From the NCBI RefSeq assembly GCF_947489715.1, contig NZ_CANLER010000007.1:124001-188000 (forward strand): a DNA stretch of 64,000 bases, in the 5' to 3' direction. The notes under the pieces are model-generated. The model was not told the origin of the DNA. It made no database searches and worked only from the letters and a program-made list of their open reading frames with translations. This stretch comes from an uncultured Roseovarius sp. Lineage in GTDB: Bacteria; Pseudomonadota; Alphaproteobacteria; Rhodobacterales; Rhodobacteraceae. Shown here in pieces: positions 55,343 through 62,559 of this stretch. The translations under genes and the position numbers were made by a program. Numbering within the stretch: the stretch's first letter is position 1; each line of letters opens with the position of its first letter.

Positions 55343-56580
55343 CGGAAAAGAAATTTGCGGAAACACTTTCAAAAGTACTTTCACCTTCACGTGCGATCAC
55401 ATCACCAGAGTTTTTACGTGGGCGTGAGAAGCGGCTTACCGAAATTGAGCGCGCTTTCGCTGTGCCGGGTCGACAGGTTTTTATCTACGGCTTGAGAGGT
55501 GTAGGAAAAACTTCACTCGCTCTCACCAGCGCTTATAAAATGCAGTCCGCGGATTCAGACATAATCAATGTCATTTGCTCGGAAGGCGATACGTTTTTTA
55601 GCGTGATCCAATCAGTTGCCGAACAAGCTTTGCCAACTGATCCAAGAACTATAAAAAGCTCTGAGAAAGTGACCGGAAAACTGGGTACTAAAGGCTACGG
55701 TATTGCTGCTGAAAAATATATTGAAACCGGTAGAGTGCCCGAGCCGTCGACATTAAATGAAGCACTAAGCCTGATTGAGTTTTGTTCAAATGCGCATTCC
55801 GACATACCAGTATGCGTTATTGATGAGTTTGAGAGTATCAAGGACCACCCTTCTCACTCTCAGTTTGCTCGATTTCTTAAAGGTGTTGCAGATCGCTGTA
55901 TTTCTCTAAAGTTCATTTTTTGTGGAATCGCTGAGTCGGTTGAGGAAATTTTCGTTTCGCATGGTTCAGCCCATCGGTATCTGCACACAGAGTCTTTGGA
56001 GAGGATGCCTTGGGAAGCGCGATTTGAAATAATAGATTTTGCTGCTTCTTCAGTCGGAATCGAAATAGATAGAACAACGAAAATCCGCATCGCGGCTATT
56101 AGTGATGGGTTTCCATATTTTGTTCATGAAGTCACTGCAAAGTTGTTATGGCAGTGCTTCGATCGTGGTTACCAAAATGGAATGCAAACGGTCGCTGCTG
56201 ATTTTACAGCCGCGTTGGAATCCGCAATAGCAGGCATCGAACTTGAATTCAAAGGTCCTTACGACCGAGCGGTAGAGAAATACAAAACTGACGGTGAGTA
56301 CATTCTTTGGGCATTGGCTGACACTCATGAACTAAAACGCAATTTGGGTGAGATATATAAGAGCTATGTAACAATTTGTCGGCAACTCGATCACCCACCG
56401 CTGGAAAAGCAAAAGATGAATGTCCGTTTGTCAAGTTTCAAGAGGGATAGCTTTTCGAAAATAATCTCAAGCGACCGGCGTGCTTGGTATGAATTTCCGC
56501 AGAAAATGATGCGAGGCTATGCCCGCCTTCGTGCATCTAGAAAAGACATACATTTGGACCCAGACCATCCCTTGGGCTGA
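55339..56580 (+). CDS. AAA ATPase of ORC/Cdc6-like type, AT-rich
   Basis: 413 residues. Walker A is GLRGVGKTS (residues 51-59) and Walker B is VCVIDEFES near residue 165; sensor-like [10 protein letters not shown] follows. The C-terminal part (after about residue 240) is a winged-helix candidate. There are no membrane segments. Its codons are much more AT-rich than those of thyX before it and the genes after it, so it was acquired recently. The start is coupled to thyX by a four-base overlap. Similar stand-alone ATPases are found on mobile islands, some linked to phage defence; I cannot assign a function. Confidence 0.7.
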   Translation: MTEKKFAETLSKVLSPSRAITSPEFLRGREKRLTEIERAFAVPGRQVFIYGLRGVGKTSLALTSAYKMQSADSDIINVICSEGDTFFSVIQSVAEQALPTDPRTIKSSEKVTGKLGTKGYGIAAEKYIETGRVPEPSTLNEALSLIEFCSNAHSDIPVCVIDEFESIKDHPSHSQFARFLKGVADRCISLKFIFCGIAESVEEIFVSHGSAHRYLHTESLERMPWEARFEIIDFAASSVGIEIDRTTKIRIAAISDGFPYFVHEVTAKLLWQCFDRGYQNGMQTVAADFTAALESAIAGIELEFKGPYDRAVEKYKTDGEYILWALADTHELKRNLGEIYKSYVTICRQLDHPPLEKQKMNVRLSSFKRDSFSKIISSDRRAWYEFPQKMMRGYARLRASRKDIHLDPDHPLG

Positions 56581-56632
56581 TGCTGCAAGCGTATGATGGG
56601 CGCCAATCCACTATACGCATCACCAACTCTAC

Positions 56633-56798
56633 CCGCGCGGAACCAAGGCCGTAGGCCGCCGCGCGATCGCCAGCCCGCCCACACGGTCTGGCGATTTGGA
56701 GGGGTTGGCGCAACGTTCTTAAGTTCTTCTGATTTGGAGGGATAAACTGCCCGCCACCACCGTTGCATCGCCATCCCGCGGTCTGGCGCTCGCGCGGC
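56633..56798. repeat. Dispersed palindromic repeat, copy C
   Basis: CGCGCGGAA box at 56633, left arm GCCGCGCGATCGCCAGCCCGC (56658-56678), right arm GCGGTCTGGCGCTCGCGCGGC (56778-56798). GGCGATTTGGAGGGG and ATCGCCATCCC inside match copies A and B. The GATTTGGAGGGAT box is present twice in this copy. It follows the AT-rich ATPase by 52 bp and is followed at 56812 by a REP-like pair. Confidence 0.8.
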
Positions 56799-56811
56799 TT
56801 GCGCATGATCC

Positions 56812-56883
56812 GTAGGGTGGGGTTTCACCCCATCATCCCGATAACCAACACCCTCGCATCGGTGGGGTAAAACCCCACCCTAC
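56812..56883. repeat. REP-like inverted pair
   Basis: GTAGGGTGGGGTTTCACCCC (56812-56831) is repeated in inverted form as GGGGTAAAACCCCACCCTAC (56864-56883), with 32 bp between. The arms are also palindromic inside. This is the fullest member of the family seen at 10649 and 19996. It would form a strong hairpin in RNA and could terminate transcription in both directions. Confidence 0.75.
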
Positions 56884-57068
56884 ATTTCCCGGGAAGCCAT
56901 CCACACAGGCTCACCGGGTACCGCCTTTTACCACCGCGCTAAAGTTCAAATTACAACCATAAGGGGTAAGGTTTCCCTGACTGGTCACGCCCCCGCCGCT
57001 TTCGCTACAGTCCCATCGCCCGATTATTTTTCAAGGGCAGCAACTTTTCAGAGAAAGGAATTTACCCA

Positions 57069-57344
57069 ATGCCACAGGAATATTTTGTTCCGATGAAAAT
57101 GAAAAAGGTCAAAGGCGGCACCAAGCTGCATGGCCAGTTCATCGTCGACGGCGATGTCACGATCAGCAACTCTTCGTCCGATGATGACGATGACAAGCCG
57201 GTTCTGAATTTCGATCCGCGAGATCTCTTTTTCGAGGTCAAGTGGATCGCCTGGCCGGGCTCACCTTCGGCCGCGTTCGGGGCGTCGATGGGGTACGAGG
57301 TCGTCTCACCCGATGATTTCAGCTATCCACCGCCCCGCAAATAG
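57069..57344 (+). CDS. 91-residue protein of unknown function
   Basis: Short soluble protein with GAGAAAGGAA before the ATG. It begins MPQEYFVPMKMKKVKGGTKL, has an acidic run of Asp (SSDDDDDKP) in the middle and ends in a Pro-rich tail. No signal peptide or known motif is visible. A long 5' region with repeat copy C and a REP pair precedes it. A hairpin with a T-rich tail (57371-57394) follows. Confidence 0.55.
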   Translation: MPQEYFVPMKMKKVKGGTKLHGQFIVDGDVTISNSSSDDDDDKPVLNFDPRDLFFEVKWIAWPGSPSAAFGASMGYEVVSPDDFSYPPPRK

Positions 57345-57370
57345 GCGTGGCGCTTTGGCGTGATCATTTT

Positions 57371-57394
57371 GAAACGTCCCTTCGGGGGCGTTTC
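57371..57394 (+). terminator. Hairpin after the 91-residue gene
   Basis: GAAACGTCCC-TTCG-GGGGCGTTTC, a stable UUCG-type loop, followed by TTTC. It fits a terminator of the gene before it. Confidence 0.8.
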
Positions 57395-57469
57395 TTTCTG
57401 CGCCAAGGTCGGTTGCGCGTGGGACGTAAATCGGGAAAATATGCCCATGATATTGCCCGGAGGTTTCTG

Positions 57470-57916
57470 ATGCGTTCCATTCTGATTTTTTCTATGGCCC
57501 TGTTTTTCGCACCATTGGTGCAGGCGCAGGGGGCGATCGAAAACCTCAGCGGTGCGGCCACAAATGCCCTCAATGCGATCCGCGCCCAGCACGGGTTGGC
57601 GGCGCTGCGGGCGGATAAAAAGCTGACCCGTGCCTCGGCGGTCCATGCGGAGGATATGGTGAAGAAAGGCTTCTTCAGCCACACCGGATCGAATGGGTCG
57701 ACCATCGGAAAGCGCGCGCGCAAGCAGAGATACAAGTTTTGCGTGATCAGCGAAAACATCGCCAAGGGGCAAAAGGATCTTGATCAGGTGCTCACCTCGT
57801 GGATGGGCTCGCCCGGTCACCGCCAGAATATTCTGAATGCCGATGTCACGGATTTTGCGCTGGTGCGCGGCAGTGGCGATGTCTGGGTGATGATGTTGGG
57901 CCGGTCGGGGTGTTGA
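57470..57916 (+). CDS. Secreted CAP-domain (SCP/PR-1-like) protein
   Basis: 148 residues from ATG 57470, preceded by GGAGG. Sec signal ILIFSMALFFAPLVQAQ. The CAP domain shows the motifs HAEDMVKKGFFSH, SENIAKG and SWMGSPGHRQNIL with the expected His and Glu positions (H in AVHAEDM, E in SENIA, H in GHRQN). Two Cys occur in the mature part. CAP proteins are extracellular; bacterial substrates are unknown. Confidence 0.88.
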   Translation: MRSILIFSMALFFAPLVQAQGAIENLSGAATNALNAIRAQHGLAALRADKKLTRASAVHAEDMVKKGFFSHTGSNGSTIGKRARKQRYKFCVISENIAKGQKDLDQVLTSWMGSPGHRQNILNADVTDFALVRGSGDVWVMMLGRSGC

Positions 57917-58032
57917 TCCGGGTATTCCGTCGGGGCAGGGGCGTGCAGTAGGACATCTCCTTGGCGCCTGTTCGTGTGCTGTTGGCGTCCGGTGTCGGGC
58001 GCATGCCTCGGCGTGTTTCGCCACGCGACAAC

Positions 58033-58119
58033 CCGTCAAAACGTACGGGTCGTACGGGGCCTCTGGCAAATGCCCCGATTTCCGTACGTTTTGGCCGTAC
58101 AATACGTACGCTTTGTACG
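58033..58119. repeat. GTACG motif cluster upstream of DUF2177 gene
   Basis: CGTAC occurs at 58042 and 58051 and again at 58083, 58096 and 58105, with TGTAC at 58114; neighbouring copies are 9 bp apart in each group (13 bp once). The 303-bp gap between the CAP gene and the DUF2177 gene has no other feature. Because GTAC is its own complement, the sites can bind dimers in either orientation. Probable regulator-binding or structural site. Confidence 0.55.
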
Positions 58120-58219
58120 TTTTTTCGTCTCACACGCCTTGCGCTGCGATATGACTGATCCGCAGCAGCCTCTTGCCCGTATCCCTCTCAGGTTCCCCGC
58201 AGAAAAGAGCGTCACGCCC

Positions 58220-58639
58220 ATGAAAATCGTTGTCCTCTACGTCGTCACAGCCCTTGTTTTCCTGGGCCTTGACGCGGTCATGCTGAAAAACGTCCTGCGT
58301 CCGCTTTTCGAAAGTCACATCGGCGATCTCTTGGCAGATACCGTCAACATCACCGCCGCGTTGATCTTCTATCTCTTCTATATCGCCGGCATCCTCTGGT
58401 TCGCCTCCCTCCCTGCATTGCGGGAAGGAAAACCCGTTAAGGCGTTGATATCAGGTGGTTTATTGGGGGCGATGGCCTATGGCACCTACGAATTTACCAA
58501 CCTCGCCACCCTCAAAGGATGGCATTGGCAAATGGTAATTGTCGATGTCCCCTGGGGTGCTTTCCTGACCGGCGTTTCCGCTTGGGCGGGCGCTATAGTG
58601 GCCAGCGCCATGGGCTGGACGCCCCGGCGAAGGCCTTGA
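58220..58639 (+). CDS. DUF2177 family membrane protein
   Basis: 139 residues from ATG 58220, with four hydrophobic segments (IVVLYVVTALVFLGLDAVML, ALIFYLFYIAGILWFA, GGLLGAMAYGTYEFTNLA, GAFLTGVSAWAGAIVASA). GLDAVML and AYGTYEFTNLATLKGW are characteristic of DUF2177. Inner-membrane protein of unknown function. Longer upstream frames run through the GTACG cluster and are not taken as coding. Confidence 0.83.
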   Translation: MKIVVLYVVTALVFLGLDAVMLKNVLRPLFESHIGDLLADTVNITAALIFYLFYIAGILWFASLPALREGKPVKALISGGLLGAMAYGTYEFTNLATLKGWHWQMVIVDVPWGAFLTGVSAWAGAIVASAMGWTPRRRP

Positions 58640-58665
58640 TTTAAAAGCAAATACCTGGTTTGAGA

Positions 58666-58872
58666 TCAGAGTAGCTTGAGGTCTCCAGCCATCTGGCGCC
58701 CATCGCGCCCGTCCTGAAGCTCGTAAGAAACCTTCTGATTATCGGCCAGCCCCGTCAGACCTGACCGTTCCACAGCCGAGATATGCACAAACACATCCTT
58801 GCCGCCATCTTCAGGTTCGATGAACCCGAAGCCCTTGGTGGTATTGAACCATTTCACGGTGCCATTTGGCAT
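58666..58872 (-). CDS. Cold-shock protein, CspA family, second copy
   Basis: 68 residues, RNA chaperone. RNP1 KGFGFI and RNP2 VFVHIS are intact. AAGGAGAAG precedes the ATG. It differs from the protein at 14251 mostly in the C-terminal third ([19 protein letters not shown] versus FDIEAGRDGRESASNLALA), so the two may respond to different conditions. The convergent DUF2177 gene ends 26 bp away. Confidence 0.95.
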   Translation of the reverse strand: MPNGTVKWFNTTKGFGFIEPEDGGKDVFVHISAVERSGLTGLADNQKVSYELQDGRDGRQMAGDLKLL

Positions 58873-59037
58873 GCCGCTTCTCCTTCTTCACTTTTCGTCC
58901 CCGGGAATATGCCGGGCCATGCGACGAAGATTTCGCCGCGCTACCGATGATTGCATGGCCCCTGCAAAAAGCAAGTGAAACCCCGTGACCTTTGATCCCG
59001 AGGCGGTTATGGAGGGTCGGAAAAACGGGGAAAAGCA

Positions 59038-59352
59038 ATGATAATTTATGGCCTGAAAAATTGTGATACATGTCGTAAGGCTTTGAAATCACTTCCAGAA
59101 GCACAACTGTGCGATGTCCACCAAGATGGTGTGCCCGACGACGTGCTGAAATCCGCCTATGCCACTTTCGGCGCCGCCCTTGTCAACACTCGTTCTACAA
59201 CCTGGAGGGGGCTTTCGGAGGCTGAACGCGCTCTCGATCCAATGGAGTTGCTGAGGGTCTATCCAGCCTTGATGAAACGTCCACTGATCGACCATAACAA
59301 CCAGCTTTACCTGGGCTGGACAAAGGACGTCCAAAGCGCCCTACTTGGATAA
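59038..59352 (+). CDS. ArsC/YffB-like thioredoxin-fold protein
   Basis: 104 residues. The CxxC motif is NCDTCRKAL at the N-terminus, and the C-terminal RPLIDHNNQLYLGWTKD is the cis-Pro-type region of the arsenate reductase (ArsC/Spx/YffB) family. YffB-like members use glutathione and are not proven arsenate reductases. The start ATG 59038 lies 8 nt after a GGGGAAAAG. No arsenic genes are nearby, so the YffB type is preferred. Confidence 0.8.
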   Translation: MIIYGLKNCDTCRKALKSLPEAQLCDVHQDGVPDDVLKSAYATFGAALVNTRSTTWRGLSEAERALDPMELLRVYPALMKRPLIDHNNQLYLGWTKDVQSALLG

Positions 59353-59397
59353 TTGAGTGGGAATGAATATCTGGTTTCTACCAGACGGAGGGTATTG

Positions 59398-59766
59398 ATG
59401 CGTAACGCAGCGTTGGTTTTGGGTATCATTGGCGGTGTTTTTGCCATGTTTGTTGGGTTTTTTGGCTATGGCTACACCGAGGCTGTCGCGCGCTATGGAG
59501 AGATTGAAGGTCTCGCCCGTCAGGTCGACAATATCGGTCTTATCCGAACTGCAAGCCTGCTGTCGCCGCTCCTTGCCATTGCAGGCGGGGCCATGGCCCG
59601 CGTCCGTGCCTTGTGGGGGGGCGTTCTGTTGCTGATCTCCGCCGGCTTGATGTTTTTTGCGTTTGGATTCAGCGTGTTCACCATGTTCCCGATCGGATTT
59701 ACGCTTTTAGGCGGAGTGCTTGCGATTGCCGCCGGCAAGCCGGATGAGCCTAAAGCTCACTTTTAG
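59398..59766 (+). CDS. Small four-helix membrane protein
   Basis: 122 residues from ATG 59398. Hydrophobic segments are VLGIIGGVFAMFVGFFGYG, LLSPLLAIAGGAMA, GGVLLLISAGLMFFAFG and TMFPIGFTLLGGVLAIAAG, an arrangement similar to DUF4064-like proteins. The segment between helix 1 and helix 2 is cytoplasmic or periplasmic and charged. It ends 17 bp into the converging DoxX gene. Function unknown. Confidence 0.7.
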   Translation: MRNAALVLGIIGGVFAMFVGFFGYGYTEAVARYGEIEGLARQVDNIGLIRTASLLSPLLAIAGGAMARVRALWGGVLLLISAGLMFFAFGFSVFTMFPIGFTLLGGVLAIAAGKPDEPKAHF

Positions 59767-60316
59767 GCTCGGCGTTATTGGCAAGCACGCGATCAATCGA
59801 GATCGGGCCGGCGCCTTTGAACACGACGACAAGCAAGAGGAAGACCCAAAGCGCGCGCTGATCCATGATGACAGAATCCGGTATTTTGTCGAACCAGGCG
59901 CCAAGGGTCTTGGCTTCGTTGATCACGCCGTGACCATAAAGATCAGTCAATGTCTGCATGCCGACAAAGCCGATCATGCCGAGTGCCGCCAGGCGACTGA
60001 ACAACCCGATCACGATCAGCAGCGGTAGTAGAAATTCAGCATACGTACCCGCCAACACCACCAGTGTGTGGAAGATCGAGAGGTTTGAGATATCGTAATC
60101 CGCCGCCTCCATTACGCGCGGGAAGATCTGCGCGTAGGCATCGAATGACGGGCTGAACAAGCCAAAGAAGCCGTCCCCAAGTTTGGTTAGGCCTGACACC
60201 CAGAAATAGAACAGGAACACGGCGGCAAACAAAAAACGGGCGAGTGTCGGCAATAACCAATCAGCCCGTTCCAGCCGGTCAAACACCGCATTATGTAGAA
60301 AAATCAAGGTGTTCAT
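59750..60316 (-). CDS. DoxX-family membrane protein of bufferin operon
   Basis: 188 residues with four hydrophobic segments (LARFLFAAVFLFYFWVSG, LVVLAGTYAEFLLPLLIVIGLFSRLAALGMIGFVG, LWVFLLLVVVFKGAGPISID). DoxX proteins are found as the last gene in bufferin (gig-type) operons, where they probably support export or redox steps at the inner membrane. It overlaps bufC by four bases (60313-60316), so the whole set bufA-bufB-bufC-doxX is one operon. Confidence 0.88.
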   Translation of the reverse strand: MNTLIFLHNAVFDRLERADWLLPTLARFLFAAVFLFYFWVSGLTKLGDGFFGLFSPSFDAYAQIFPRVMEAADYDISNLSIFHTLVVLAGTYAEFLLPLLIVIGLFSRLAALGMIGFVGMQTLTDLYGHGVINEAKTLGAWFDKIPDSVIMDQRALWVFLLLVVVFKGAGPISIDRVLANNAEPKSEL

Positions 60317-61074
60317 TGGTCTTCTCCAGTCTTTATCCGGGTGATGGCCTGTGCGGACAAAAGCAGGCCCAAACCATGTGAAAGGTCAAAATCTTCTTCG
60401 GATTCGATTGCGGCTTCGTTGGCTTCGGGCAATGTTTCACCACGTAGAAGCGCGATGATGAATGCAGCGATGCCCGACGAAATCGGGGTGAGTTCGGGGT
60501 CGAATTCCGGGCGCAGGATCAGGACACTCTGCGCGCCACCCGTGGGTTTGGGGGACCCTTCTTCGAGATTGTAGGCCCAGATCTGGTGGATTGGCCAAGG
60601 CGATCTGATGACTTGCAGAGAGGGTGCGAGTTCAAGCCGGGCGGTCGCAAGTTCCTCTGGCGATAGTTCTTGCAGAACTTCGGGGTCAACGGGTGTTGCG
60701 TCAGCCGCGTGATAGGACACCCGAACGGCCTGTTCCAGCCGCGCCACGTCAGGCAGATAACCGATATGAGCGAGTGGTTCGAACCCGGCAAGAAAATCGG
60801 GAAACGCTGCACCATATTGCATCATGATCGGTGTTTCCGGTGGGTTTTGGCGCAAAAAGATACCTGCCAGACCTTTGAAGTTCTCTTCTCCCAGCAGTTT
60901 CACGATGGCCGGAAAGCTAAGCTCCAGCGCTTCGGTCAGGCTGACGGCGACGTTATTGCGATAAACGGAAAAGCGGCTTCCAGCGGGGTGGCCTACGCCG
61001 TCGCTCAACCCCTCGGGAACAGCTTCTGAGGCGTCCAGCAGGGCGGTGTGAAACGCCGTTTGTGAAACGCTCAT
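60313..61074 (-). CDS. bufC: DUF2063 partner protein of MNIO enzyme (BufC-like)
   Basis: 253 residues. The N-terminal DUF2063 domain (FHTALLDASEAVPEGLSDG, RFSVYRNNVAVSLTEALELSFPAIVKLLGEENF, in pieces) is named a DNA-binding domain in databases but serves as precursor-binding partner of MNIO enzymes in RiPP pathways. The C-terminal part (LQVIRSPWPIHQIWAYNLEEG, LILRPE) is usual for BufC. It overlaps bufB and the DoxX gene by four bases each. Confidence 0.88.
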   Translation of the reverse strand: MSVSQTAFHTALLDASEAVPEGLSDGVGHPAGSRFSVYRNNVAVSLTEALELSFPAIVKLLGEENFKGLAGIFLRQNPPETPIMMQYGAAFPDFLAGFEPLAHIGYLPDVARLEQAVRVSYHAADATPVDPEVLQELSPEELATARLELAPSLQVIRSPWPIHQIWAYNLEEGSPKPTGGAQSVLILRPEFDPELTPISSGIAAFIIALLRGETLPEANEAAIESEEDFDLSHGLGLLLSAQAITRIKTGEDQ

Positions 61075-61928
61075 GCCGGCACTTTCTGAAGAGCCGTGGC
61101 AGCGCGACGCGCCTCATCAGCCAATTCTGACCATTCCGGGATGTTTGCGTCCCATTCGATCAGGATTGGTCGTGGGCCGGAATGTTCCAGTGTGTAATCC
61201 AGCAATGTCCAAACCGGATCGGCGACTTCGCGTCCGTGGCTGTCAATTAGCAAAGGTGCGCCGTGATCATCGGTTTCTTCATCATGGCCGCCGAGGTGGA
61301 TTTCTCCGACACGGGCCAGCGGGAAGGCGTCGATATAGGCGTAAGGATCAATCTTGAGGTTTGTGGCCGACACGAACACGTTGTTCACATCCAGCAGAAG
61401 GCCGCAGCCAGTGCGCTTGGCGACTTCATCAAGGAAATCTGTTTCGGCGTAGGTACTTTCATCAAACGCTAAGTAGCTTGAAGGATTCTCGAGCAGCATT
61501 TGGCGGCCGACGACCTCTTGCACTTGATCAATATGGTCGGTGACGCGGTTCAGCGTGGCTTTGGTGTAAGGCAGCGGCAGCAAATCGTTCAGGAAATGAC
61601 TGTCATGGGTTGACCATGCCAAATGCTCCGAGAAGCTAGCCGGTTGCAGCCAGGAGCAAATATGCTTGAGACGGGCAAGATGATCGGTATCAAGGTCACA
61701 TTCGCCACCGATGCTAAGGCCCACGCCATGCACAGAAATGGCAAAAAGTTCTGATAAGTGGCGGAGTTGTGCGATTGGGCGGCCACCATCGCCCATGTAG
61801 TTCTCTGCGTGGATTTCCAACCATTCGACCGGTGCAGCATCCTTCAGGATGTCGCTGAAATGCTGCGGTTTGTAGCCCACACCGGGGGCCGCTGGCAGCG
61901 CGGCGAAACGAGGGGAGTTATCCAGCAT
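61071..61928 (-). CDS. bufB: DUF692 multinuclear iron enzyme (MNIO), BufB-like
   Basis: 285 residues, TIM-barrel fold. Iron ligand regions of the family are clear: VEWLEIHAENYMG, FAISVHGVGLSIGG, SFSEHLAW, LLENPSSY, LLLDVNNVFVSA, GEIHLGGH and ILIEWDANIP. MNIO enzymes use iron and O2 to modify cysteines in precursor peptides. With a DUF2282 precursor gene directly upstream, this is a bufferin-type system: BufB is expected to turn conserved Cys of BufA into thiooxazole-type groups that chelate copper or other metals. The gap to bufA is 72 bp and contains a strong hairpin. Confidence 0.93.
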   Translation of the reverse strand: MLDNSPRFAALPAAPGVGYKPQHFSDILKDAAPVEWLEIHAENYMGDGGRPIAQLRHLSELFAISVHGVGLSIGGECDLDTDHLARLKHICSWLQPASFSEHLAWSTHDSHFLNDLLPLPYTKATLNRVTDHIDQVQEVVGRQMLLENPSSYLAFDESTYAETDFLDEVAKRTGCGLLLDVNNVFVSATNLKIDPYAYIDAFPLARVGEIHLGGHDEETDDHGAPLLIDSHGREVADPVWTLLDYTLEHSGPRPILIEWDANIPEWSELADEARRAATALQKVPA

Positions 61929-61962
61929 GACAATCGCTTTCGGAAAGAGGGAAAACGGAATT

Positions 61963-61992
61963 GGGGCGCGCGTACCTTTGCACGCGCGCCCC
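61963..61992 (-). terminator. Intercistronic hairpin after bufferin precursor gene
   Basis: A perfect 11-bp stem, GGGGCGCGCGT (61963-61973) with ACGCGCGCCCC (61982-61992), and an 8-nt loop, placed 8 bp after the bufA stop. Short T-rich sequence follows on the minus strand. It probably stops most transcripts or protects the 3' end, so the precursor is made in excess over its modifying enzymes. Confidence 0.8.
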
Positions 61993-62000
61993 GGAATTTT

Positions 62001-62303
62001 TTAGGACGGCAGGTCGCGGCTAAGTTCTTCCAGCGAGCCTTCGCGTGCAGTGCCATCTGCCATTGCGGGCAGTTCGATTTCGGCACATGTGCCTGCGTCA
62101 ACCAGGGTCCAGGCGTTGCCTTGGTAGTCGACGGTCGAGGTGCCCGCGCAAGTGGTGCCAGCACCAGCCTTGCAGCCGTTTTCACCGGCCAGAGCAACAC
62201 CGTAGCATTTCTCTTTGCTAGCAGCGCTTGCACCAGTGGTGTGAGCAGCGATGGCTGCAGTTACGGCGCCGGCAATGGCTACGGTTTTCATGATCTTCGA
62301 CAT
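62001..62303 (-). CDS. bufA1: DUF2282 bufferin precursor (BufA1-like)
   Basis: 100 residues. A Sec signal ([21 protein letters not shown]) is followed by a mature part of about 70 residues with four cysteines (KCYG, NGC, TTCAG, GTC) and [10 protein letters not shown], the DUF2282 pattern. In bufferins the central Cys are modified by BufB and the peptide is exported to bind excess metal in the periplasm. Start choice: ATG 62303 has AGGGAG 8 nt upstream, while ATG 62291 (MKTVAIAG) also gives a good signal peptide. The SigF-like motif at 62301-62328 overlaps the first ATG, which would favour the second start if that promoter is used. Confidence 0.9.
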   Translation of the reverse strand: MSKIMKTVAIAGAVTAAIAAHTTGASAASKEKCYGVALAGENGCKAGAGTTCAGTSTVDYQGNAWTLVDAGTCAEIELPAMADGTAREGSLEELSRDLPS

Positions 62304-62328
62304 TCGGGTGTCTCCCTAAGTAGGTTAC
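62301..62328 (-). promoter_or_regulatory. SigF-like ECF promoter motif at bufA
   Basis: GTAACC (62328-62323) is followed after exactly 16 nt by CGAATG (62306-62301). GTAACC-N16-CGAA is the consensus I know for Caulobacter SigF, which controls the bufferin operon there. The -10 lies over the first ATG of bufA, so a transcript would begin a few bases before the second ATG. Either the message is nearly leaderless or the match is chance. Confidence 0.55.
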
Positions 62329-62504
62329 ATCGCATCGCATACAGGCGACGGTTTCATCTTATCGCCGTGTTGGCGATGAAGAGAACATAATTGCCGAGGT
62401 GGGCAAAAAACCACTCACGAGATCGTTAGACACGCGCGTGTCAGGATGTGTGAGTACCTAATTCTTAGATAAGATATTGAATAGTAAAAATAAAACGAAT
62501 TTCA
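62329..62504. other. Gene-free stretch between thrS and bufA
   Basis: About 175 bp of AT-rich DNA (62440-62500 is mostly A and T) with no credible gene. It joins the thrS terminator region to the bufferin promoter. Confidence 0.4.
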
Positions 62505-62545
62505 CGCGACCGAAAGCGTAATGTTTGTTACAGATTTCGGTCGCG
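62505..62545 (-). terminator. Terminator of thrS
   Basis: CGCGACCGAAA (62505-62515) pairs with TTTCGGTCGCG (62535-62545), an 11-bp perfect stem. On the thrS strand a T-rich tail (TGAAATTCGTTTTATTTTT) follows; on the other side six T flank the stem, so it can work in both directions. Confidence 0.85.
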
Positions 62546-62559
62546 TTTTTTGGTGATTG

